Source: Pseudomonas viciae
Lineage (GTDB): Bacteria; Pseudomonadota; Gammaproteobacteria; Pseudomonadales; Pseudomonadaceae
Length of the DNA stretch: 64,000 bases
Direction of reading: 5' to 3'
Assembly: GCF_004786035.1 (NCBI RefSeq)
Contig: NZ_CP035088.1
Span: 5,220,001 to 5,284,000 of the forward strand
Part shown: piece by piece, positions 58,313 to 64,000 of the stretch
Layout: each line of letters starts with the position of its first letter
Numbering within the stretch: the stretch's first letter is position 1
Notes under the pieces: generated by a model
What the model saw: only the letters and a program-made list of their open reading frames with translations
Database searches by the model: none
Told to the model about the DNA's origin: nothing
Made by a program: the position numbers and the translations under genes

Positions 58313-58651
58313 GTGGACTTGATTTTCAAGGCGGCGCTGGGTGCGGCCGTGGTGGTCATCCTGGCGATGCTGGCCAAGACCAAAAACTATTACATCGCCG
58401 GGCTGGTGCCGCTGTTCCCGACATTCGCCCTGATCGCCCATTACATTGTCGGCAAAGGCCGCTCGGTAGAGGACCTGAAGACCACCATCGTGTTTGGAAT
58501 GTGGTCGATCATTCCGTATTTCGTCTATCTGGCGACGCTGTATGTAATGGTCGACCGCATGCGCCTGGAGGCGTCCCTGGCCGTGGCGGCGGTGGCATGG
58601 CTGATGGCCGCGACGGTGCTGGTCAGCGTCTGGGTGAGGGTTCACGGCTGA
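58313..58651 (+). CDS. GlpM-family membrane protein
   Basis: 112 residues from GTG 58313, four hydrophobic segments (LIFKAALGAAVVVILAMLA, YYIAGLVPLFPTFALIAHYI and two more). GlpM, named in P. aeruginosa for a link to alginate production, has the KTKNYYIAGLVPLFPTFALI motif. It starts 15 bases after aauR. Function undefined. Confidence 0.82.
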   Translation: MDLIFKAALGAAVVVILAMLAKTKNYYIAGLVPLFPTFALIAHYIVGKGRSVEDLKTTIVFGMWSIIPYFVYLATLYVMVDRMRLEASLAVAAVAWLMAATVLVSVWVRVHG

Positions 58652-58699
58652 TGGTGCCCGGCAGGAGCCGTCGCGGGCTCCTGCACGGTGAAGGGTGGA

Positions 58700-59314
58700 T
58701 CAGTACCCGACGGTGAACCGCTCCCGCGAAAACTGCGGCGTTTCCACTTCATCGATCATCGCGATGGCGAAATCGGCAAAGCTGATCCAACTGCGTCCGG
58801 CATCGTCGAACAACAGGTGATCCTTGCCGAGACGAAACTGCTCCGTGCGCTCGGTTTCGACGAACTCCGCCGAAGGCGAGAGGAAGGTCCAGTCCAGGTC
58901 CTGCTCCTTGCGCAGCACGTCGAGGAACAACGCACCGGCGCTGGCTTCGGCAAGGTATTCCTCCGGGAAGCCCTCGCTGTCGATCACCCGGCTGTTGTCC
59001 GGCAGCAACAACGAACCGGCCCCGCCCACTACCAGCAGCCGCTTGACCCCAGCGGCCTTCAGTGGCGCGATGAGCTTGTCGGCTGGCACGCTGGCAAAGT
59101 GGGCCGCGCTGATCACCACGTCATGACCGGTGACGGCTGCGATCAAGGCCTCGCTGTCCAACACGTCCAACTGCTGGCAGACCACCCCGGCCCTTTCGCC
59201 GATTTTTGCGGTATTGCGGGCAATGGCCGTCACGCTGTGACCACGACGCAGGGCCTCTTCCAACAGTTGGCTGCCGGCCCGACCGGTGGCGCCGATGATT
59301 GCGATTTTGCTCAT
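58700..59314 (-). CDS. NAD(P)-binding atypical SDR protein
   Basis: 204 residues. Rossmann motif IGATGRAGSQLLEEALRRGH near the N-terminus and AGSLLLPDNSR in the middle, typical of NAD(P)H-binding atypical SDR/NmrA-like proteins. It may reduce quinones or sense redox state. Same direction as the metallo-hydrolase gene upstream and opposite to the LysR gene, so LysR control is plausible. Confidence 0.85.
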   Translation of the reverse strand: MSKIAIIGATGRAGSQLLEEALRRGHSVTAIARNTAKIGERAGVVCQQLDVLDSEALIAAVTGHDVVISAAHFASVPADKLIAPLKAAGVKRLLVVGGAGSLLLPDNSRVIDSEGFPEEYLAEASAGALFLDVLRKEQDLDWTFLSPSAEFVETERTEQFRLGKDHLLFDDAGRSWISFADFAIAMIDEVETPQFSRERFTVGY

Positions 59315-59380
59315 GATGTTCTCCAGTGATTAGCGATGTTTGAAATGAATGCTCTTGGGGTTCCGATCACAGATCGGGTT

Positions 59381-60259
59381 TCACCACTTCATCTCCCCCT
59401 TGGCCACCTTGGCACTGAGTTCCAGAGAGCTGTCTTCGCCCAGGTTCGGGTAGCGTTGCTTCATGGCGGCGATCAGCGCGGCGGAGTCCTTGGCCCGAGC
59501 GGTTTCCTCGTCGAAGGCCTTGATGTAGCCGGCGGTGAATGTCACCGGGGCCAGGGACCGGGCACTTTCACCCAGGTAATGGCCGGGGATCACAGTGTTC
59601 GGTTGCAACTTTTCAATGCCCGCCAGCGTCGCCAACCAATCTTGGTGAGATTTCGGCGTCTGGGTGTCGGCCATCCAGACGTGAATGTTCTCGGCCACCA
59701 CCACGCCGCCGACCACCGCCTTGATCGATGGAATCCACACAAAGCTACGGTCCGGCTGCGGGCCATCAAGACCGACGATCTGCAAGCGTTTGCCTTCCAG
59801 GGTCAGGCTGTCGCCCTTGAGGACCTGAGGCACGATGGCTTTGCCTGGCGCGTCAGTTTTCAGGATCGGCCCCCAATATTTCAGCTTGCCGTCCATGGTG
59901 TGCTGAATGTGCTCCACGGTCGGCGCGGATGCCAGGACCTTGGCCTCAGGGAAGGCGGTGGTCAGGGTTTCCAGACCAAAATAGTAGTCGGGATCACCGT
60001 GACTGATGTAGATCGTGGTCAATCGCTTACCACTGGCGCGGATCTTTTCCACAACCTGTTCGGCTTGGGATTTGCCGAACTGGGCGTCCACCAGGATCGC
60101 TTCTTTTTCGCCGCTGACCAAAACCGAGGTCACCGGAAAAACCGCCGCCGCGCCTGGATTGTAGACATCGAGCGTAAGGTCGGCTGCCCAGGTGTGGGCC
60201 GCGAAAGCCATCGAGGCAGTTGCCAGCAGCAGGCGCTTGAGTGGGGTAAATCCGGTCAT
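59381..60259 (-). CDS. Exported metallo-beta-lactamase-fold protein with altered metal motif
   Basis: 292 residues. Signal peptide MTGFTPLKRLLLATASMAFAAHTWA. MBL fold is suggested by VSGEKEAILVDAQFG, YISHGDPDYYFG and IPGHYLG. The canonical HxHxDH is changed to HGDPDY, so metal site residues differ. It was read as an MBL hydrolase with divergent chemistry. Divergent from the LysR gene. Confidence 0.82.
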   Translation of the reverse strand: MTGFTPLKRLLLATASMAFAAHTWAADLTLDVYNPGAAAVFPVTSVLVSGEKEAILVDAQFGKSQAEQVVEKIRASGKRLTTIYISHGDPDYYFGLETLTTAFPEAKVLASAPTVEHIQHTMDGKLKYWGPILKTDAPGKAIVPQVLKGDSLTLEGKRLQIVGLDGPQPDRSFVWIPSIKAVVGGVVVAENIHVWMADTQTPKSHQDWLATLAGIEKLQPNTVIPGHYLGESARSLAPVTFTAGYIKAFDEETARAKDSAALIAAMKQRYPNLGEDSSLELSAKVAKGEMKW

Positions 60260-60319
60260 GTGTGCTCCATTGTCGAAATGCCCGAAAGGCGATGAGACTG
60301 AGCTTAGTTACCTGATTCA

Positions 60320-60360
60320 TTCTAAAAAATGCGATGCTGAAACATAGTTTGTTTCTAAAA
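60320..60360. promoter_or_regulatory. Direct repeats in the LysR/MBL intergenic region
   Basis: TTCTAAAA occurs at 60320-60327 and 60353-60360, a 33-bp period (about three helical turns), centred in the 112-base gap between the divergent genes. A LysR-type operator is possible. Confidence 0.4.
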
Positions 60361-60371
60361 CCGGGCTAATC

Positions 60372-61277
60372 ATGGATCGTCTACAAGCAATGCGGGTGTT
60401 CGTCACGGTGGTGGACCTGGGCAGCCAGTCGGCGGCGGCCGAGCACCTGGACCTGTCACGCCCGGTGGTATCGCGTTATCTCGCAGAGCTGGAGGACTGG
60501 GTCGGTGCCCGGCTGATGCACCGCACCACCCGCAAGCTGAGCCTGACGGCCGCAGGTTCCGAGATCCTGCCGCGCTGTCGACAGATGCTGGAGCTCTCTG
60601 GCGACATGCAAGCAGCGGTCACCACTCAGGGCGATGCGCCACGAGGCATGCTGCGCATCAGTGCCAGCACCTCGTTCGGCCAGGCCCAATTGGCGGCCGC
60701 CATGACCGAGTTCGTCGTGCGCTACCCAGGGGTGAGCGTCGACCTGCAAATGCTCGACCGCACCGTGAACCTGGTGGACGAGCGCATCGACCTGGCGATC
60801 CGCATGAGCAACGACCTGGACCCGAACCTGATCGCCCGTCGCCTCACAGTCTGTCGCTCGGTGATCTGCGCCTCGCCCGGTTACCTGCGTGAGCACTCGA
60901 CACCGCTGCGCGTGGAAGACCTGAGCCGGCACAACTGCCTGACCCACTCCTACGTCGGCAAGAGCCTTTGGCATTTCGAGCAGGACGGCGAGCAGGTTTC
61001 GGTGCCGGTGCAAGGTAATATCAGCGCCAACGAAGCCAGCACATTGCTTCAGGCCACGATAGCCGGCGCCGGCGTGGCGATGCTGCCCAGCTATCAGGCC
61101 GGCACCCACATCAAGAACGGCGAACTGATCCGCCTGCTGGCCCACGCCGAACCCCGGCAGATGAACATGTACGCGGTGTATGCATCCCGCAAACACATGC
61201 CGTCGGCGCTGCGCAGCCTGCTGGATTTTTTGGTGCTGCGGTTTCCCGAGAGGCCGGAGTGGGATGTGGGGTTATAG
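60372..61277 (+). CDS. LysR-family transcriptional regulator
   Basis: 301 residues. N-terminal wHTH (MRVFVTVVDLGSQSAAAEHL, RPVVSRYLAELEDWVGARL) and a LysR effector domain (GMLRISASTSFGQAQLAAAM). Divergent from an MBL-fold gene followed by an NAD(P)-binding protein, its likely targets. Effector unknown. Confidence 0.9.
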   Translation: MDRLQAMRVFVTVVDLGSQSAAAEHLDLSRPVVSRYLAELEDWVGARLMHRTTRKLSLTAAGSEILPRCRQMLELSGDMQAAVTTQGDAPRGMLRISASTSFGQAQLAAAMTEFVVRYPGVSVDLQMLDRTVNLVDERIDLAIRMSNDLDPNLIARRLTVCRSVICASPGYLREHSTPLRVEDLSRHNCLTHSYVGKSLWHFEQDGEQVSVPVQGNISANEASTLLQATIAGAGVAMLPSYQAGTHIKNGELIRLLAHAEPRQMNMYAVYASRKHMPSALRSLLDFLVLRFPERPEWDVGL

Positions 61278-61391
61278 CTGCCTCCCACAGGGGATCTCTG
61301 TACGATCTCAAGCTTTTCACCAGGATTTCACCAATAGCCCGCCCCAAGGCATACTTGCCACCCTCCGCATTCCAGAACCCAAAACCGCCCC

Positions 61392-62900
61392 ATGCGTATC
61401 CACGTCAGTTTCATCGACCGCGTCGGCATCACCCAGGAAGTCCTGGCGTTGCTCGGTGGGCGCAATCTCAATCTGGATGCGGTGGAGATGGTGCCGCCCA
61501 ACGTCTACATCGACGCCCCGACCCTCAGCCCGCAAGTGCTGGACGAGTTGCGCGAGGCGCTGTTCAGCGTGCGGGGCGTGGAGGCGGTGACCGTGGTGGA
61601 CATCCTGCCGGGCCAGCGCCGGCACTTGCAGCTCGATGCCCTGCTCGCGGCCATGACCGATCCGGTGCTGGCGCTGGACAGCGCCGGCAAGGTGTTGCTC
61701 GCCAACCCGGCGTTGATCGCCCTGTACGGTCGTGAGCCGGCCGGGGAAAGCGTCGCCGAACTGTTCGCGGACGAAGCGCTGTTGGGCGCCCTGCTGGAGA
61801 ATGGTTTCCGCCTGCCGCTGCGGGAAATCACCCTCAACGGCCAGACCTTGCTGCTGGACGCCACCCCCATCACGGACGCCGGCGCCCTGCTGACGCTCTA
61901 TCAGCCGAACCGCATCGGCGAACGCCTGTCGGCGCTGCACCACGACCACGCCGAAGGCTTCGACGCGCTGCTCGGTGAATCCCCGGCGATCCGCACCCTC
62001 AAGGCCCGGGCCCAGCGGGTCGCGGCCCTGGATGCACCGCTGCTGATCCAGGGTGAAACCGGCACCGGCAAGGAGTTGGTGGCCCGGGCCTGTCACGCCA
62101 TCAGTGCCCGTCACAGTGCGCCGTTTTTGGCCCTCAACTGCGCCGCGCTGCCGGAGAACCTGGCCGAAAGCGAACTGTTCGGCTACGCCCCCGGCGCCTT
62201 CACCGGCGCGCAACGGGGCGGTAAGCCGGGGCTGATGGAGTTGGCGAACCAGGGCACGGTGTTCCTCGATGAGATCGGTGAGATGTCGCCGTACCTGCAA
62301 GCCAAGCTGCTGCGCTTCTTGAACGACGGCAGCTTTCGCCGGGTCGGCGGCGACCGGGAAATCAAGGTCAATGTGCGGATCCTCAGCGCCACTCACCGCA
62401 ACCTGGAAAAAATGGTCAGCGAAGGTTCGTTCCGCGAAGACCTGTTCTATCGCTTGAACGTGCTCAACGTCGAAGTCCCACCGCTGCGTGAGCGCGGCCA
62501 GGACATTCTGCTGTTGGCGCGTTATTTCATGCAGCAGGCCTGCGCGCAGATCCAGCGCCCGGTCTGCCGCCTGGCTCCCGGCACCTACCCGGCACTGTTG
62601 GGTAATCGCTGGCCGGGCAACGTGCGGCAATTGCAGAACGTGATCTTCCGCGCCGCCGCCATCTGTGAAAGCAGCCTGGTGGACATCGGCGACCTGGACA
62701 TCGCCGGTACTTCCGTGGCGCGTCAAGGCGATGTGGAAGTCGAAAGCCTGGAACAGGCCGTGGAAAGCTTCGAGAAACACCTGCTCGAAAGCCTTTACGT
62801 CAACTATCCCTCCACCCGCCAACTCGCCAGCCGCCTGCAGACCTCCCACACCGCGATCGCCCACCGGTTGCGCAAGTATGGGATTTCCGGGAAGCCGTAG
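61392..62900 (+). CDS. gcsR: TyrR-like sigma-54 activator, GcsR type
   Basis: 502 residues. ACT-like domain (1-75, MRIHVSFIDRVGITQEVLAL), PAS domain (about 80-190), AAA+ (GETGTGKE Walker A; GAFTGA at 268-273; GTVFLDEIGEM), and C-terminal HTH (STRQLASRLQTSHTAIAHRL). Unlike E. coli TyrR it keeps GAFTGA, so it should activate sigma-54 promoters. The gene lies before gcvH and gcvP like P. aeruginosa GcsR (PA2449), which activates the glycine cleavage operon; three palindromes and a sigma-54 promoter lie before gcvH. Confidence 0.85.
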   Translation: MRIHVSFIDRVGITQEVLALLGGRNLNLDAVEMVPPNVYIDAPTLSPQVLDELREALFSVRGVEAVTVVDILPGQRRHLQLDALLAAMTDPVLALDSAGKVLLANPALIALYGREPAGESVAELFADEALLGALLENGFRLPLREITLNGQTLLLDATPITDAGALLTLYQPNRIGERLSALHHDHAEGFDALLGESPAIRTLKARAQRVAALDAPLLIQGETGTGKELVARACHAISARHSAPFLALNCAALPENLAESELFGYAPGAFTGAQRGGKPGLMELANQGTVFLDEIGEMSPYLQAKLLRFLNDGSFRRVGGDREIKVNVRILSATHRNLEKMVSEGSFREDLFYRLNVLNVEVPPLRERGQDILLLARYFMQQACAQIQRPVCRLAPGTYPALLGNRWPGNVRQLQNVIFRAAAICESSLVDIGDLDIAGTSVARQGDVEVESLEQAVESFEKHLLESLYVNYPSTRQLASRLQTSHTAIAHRLRKYGISGKP

Positions 62901-62915
62901 CCTTACGCGGTCGAA

Positions 62916-63004
62916 TGTGGGAGCGGGCTTGCTCGCGAAGGTGGTGTGACAGTCAATGGGATATCGATTGACCCACCGCCTTCGCGAGCAAGCCCGCTCC
63001 CACA
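62916..63004. repeat. REP/BIME inverted pair
   Basis: Arms TGTGGGAGCGGGCTTGCTCG and CGAGCAAGCCCGCTCCCACA, with about 45 bases between. It separates the gcsR coding end from the regulatory region of gcvH. Confidence 0.88.
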
Positions 63005-63050
63005 AGGAATCTCCAGTGGCTTCAAAACCGAGCCAAAACCGACCTCCACC

Positions 63051-63168
63051 TGTACTGAAAGCGCTACAGTGGAACGTTATCGCTACAGCAGCCGCTAAGC
63101 AGCGCCAAGTAAGGCTTTGATCCCACAACGATTTTATCCAGGCCTGCAACTGTAGCGATTTCGCTACA
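63051..63168. promoter_or_regulatory. Three GcsR-type 18-bp palindromes
   Basis: Sites at 63051-63068 (TGTACTGAAAGCGCTACA), 63070-63087 (TGGAACGTTATCGCTACA) and 63151-63168 (TGTAGCGATTTCGCTACA), all of form TGTANCG-N4-CGCTACA, close to the published GcsR motif TGTAACG-N4-CGTTCCG. Two are tandem at 19-bp spacing. Confidence 0.7.
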
Positions 63169-63231
63169 ACCGCATTCATTCGTCTCGCAAAAAAATCAAC
63201 CAACGCATTGATTTATAAACACTTATCAACA

Positions 63232-63248
63232 TTGGCCGTATTCTTGCT
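63232..63248 (+). promoter_or_regulatory. Sigma-54 promoter of gcvH
   Basis: TTGGCCGTATTCTTGCT with GG (63234-63235) and GC (63246-63247) 10 bases apart, matching TGGC-N8-TTGC. Transcription would begin near 63259, about 69 bases before gcvH. Confidence 0.75.
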
Positions 63249-63327
63249 AAGGGTATAGCCATTCGGCCGGGCCAAGCCCCGCGCCTTTCTTCGCGTCCAC
63301 CAGACGAATCTGGCCCCAGGAGTTTCC

Positions 63328-63711
63328 ATGAGCGAGTTGCGTTTCACTGAAGATCACGAATGGCTGCGCACTGAAGCCGACGGCAGCGTTACCGTCGGTA
63401 TTACCGCGTTTGCCCAGAACGCCTTGGGCGATGTGGTCTATGTTCAGTTACCGGAACTGCAAAGCTACGACAAGGGTGCCGAAGCCTCCACCGTGGAATC
63501 GGTGAAAGCGGCCAGCGGCGTCTACATGCCACTGGACGGTGAAGTGCTCGAAATCAACCCGGCCCTGGAGAGCAATCCGGAACTGGTCAACGAAGATCCG
63601 CTGGGCGAAGGCTGGTTTTTCCGCTTCAAGCCCGCCGACGCCGCCCAAGTTGACCAACTGCTGGATCAGGACGCCTACGACCGCCTGATCAAAGCCAACG
63701 CCGAAGCCTGA
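63328..63711 (+). CDS. gcvH: Glycine cleavage system H protein
   Basis: 127 residues. Lipoyl domain with lipoylated K60 in [17 protein letters not shown]. It shuttles the aminomethyl group between the P, T and L proteins. First gene of the gcv operon, under the sigma-54 promoter and GcsR sites; gcvP begins 10 bases on. AGGAG precedes the ATG. Confidence 0.97.
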   Translation: MSELRFTEDHEWLRTEADGSVTVGITAFAQNALGDVVYVQLPELQSYDKGAEASTVESVKAASGVYMPLDGEVLEINPALESNPELVNEDPLGEGWFFRFKPADAAQVDQLLDQDAYDRLIKANAEA

Positions 63712-63721
63712 GGAGCGCAAC

Positions 63722-64000
63722 ATGACCGTTAATCTCGGCACCGCCAACGAATTCATCGCCCGCCACATCGGCCCGCGGGCCAGCGACGAGCAAGCCATGC
63801 TCGAACGCCTGGGCTACGACTCCCTGGAAGCGTTGAGCGCCAGTGTCATCCCGGAAAGCATCAAGGGCACCAGCGTGCTGGACATGGGCGACGGCCAGAG
63901 CGAAGCCGATGCGCTGGCCTCGATCAAAGCCATTGCCGCCAAGAACCAGCTGTTCAAGACTTACATCGGCCAGGGCTACTACAACTGCCATACGCCGGCG
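63722..64000 (+). CDS. gcvP: Glycine dehydrogenase (decarboxylating) P protein, partial
   Basis: First 93 residues only; the rest is past the window end (full proteins are about 950). N-terminus [20 protein letters not shown] and [14 protein letters not shown] match the PLP-dependent P protein. It starts 10 bases after gcvH with AGGAG in between. Confidence 0.95.
   Translation, partial: MTVNLGTANEFIARHIGPRASDEQAMLERLGYDSLEALSASVIPESIKGTSVLDMGDGQSEADALASIKAIAAKNQLFKTYIGQGYYNCHTPA

Noticed and set aside
61317..63203. 628-codon frame antisense to gcsR and its downstream region
   Set aside because: Runs through a REP pair and regulatory sites and opposes a clear AAA+ protein; shadow frame.

Overview
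The window is a gene-dense, GC-rich stretch of chromosome from a gammaproteobacterium, almost certainly a Pseudomonas of the fluorescens/putida group. The evidence is gene content and order typical of that genus: colRS with its orf222-inaA operon, argG-motY-pyrC-rnt-peroxiredoxin-bfd-bfrB-grxD, aatJQMP-aauSR, glpFKRD and rnf-nth. Many intergenic gaps also carry typical Pseudomonas REP/BIME palindromes (GTGGGAGCGGGCTTGCTCGCG and relatives). No rRNA, tRNA, CRISPR array, prophage, insertion sequence or plasmid function was recognised; the region reads as core genome.

Layout. 1-5.0 kb: a PHP-domain phosphatase (cut by the window edge), yciB, a YciI-family gene, a small coiled-coil membrane protein, and a Cpx-like set (response regulator, Spy/CpxP-like periplasmic protein, sensor kinase) with a CpxR-type box before the Spy-like gene and a terminator inside the set. 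5.1-13.1 kb: a di-haem oxidoreductase, imelysin and DUF1513 cluster followed by a MexVW-like RND pump. 13.2-18.0 kb: the ColRS metal-sensing system, the orf222-inaA-small protein operon and a divergent PAP2 phosphatase, with a candidate ColR box before each of the two target units. 18.2-23.8 kb: groESL, fxsA, a HugZ haem-utilisation protein, an SDR and the Mrp/ApbC Fe-S carrier. 24.0-30.8 kb: metG, then a tightly coupled rnfA-B-D-G-E-nth operon with no rnfC, then a PA3496-type small protein. 30.8-32.5 kb: a LuxR-type response regulator and an unrecognised membrane protein around an AT-rich gap.

32.5-41.9 kb: argG, motY, pyrC-rnt, a 2-Cys peroxiredoxin, bfd/bfrB iron storage, the monothiol glutaredoxin, a molybdopterin oxidoreductase and a small unknown protein. 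42.3-45.9 kb: argF with an overlapping orphan ABC ATPase, a PhzF-family protein and a YbaK-type deacylase. 46.2-51.3 kb: the glycerol regulon glpF-glpK-glpR-glpD. 51.6-58.7 kb: the acidic amino-acid transporter aatJQMP and its two-component system aauSR, preceded by AauR-type palindromes and a sigma-54 promoter, then a GlpM-family protein. 58.7-61.3 kb: an NAD(P)-binding protein, a metallo-beta-lactamase-fold protein and a divergent LysR regulator. 61.4-64 kb: a TyrR-like enhancer-binding protein (GcsR type) followed by three 18-bp palindromes, a sigma-54 promoter and gcvH-gcvP (cut by the window end).

Four two-component or enhancer-binding circuits (Cpx, ColRS, AauSR, GcsR) lie next to targets that carry recognisable operator motifs, so much of the regulation can be read from the DNA. 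The least explained items are the rnf operon without rnfC but with a repeat-bearing RnfB, the DHOR-imelysin-DUF1513 cluster, the orphan ABC ATPase coupled to argF, and the small membrane protein at about 32 kb.
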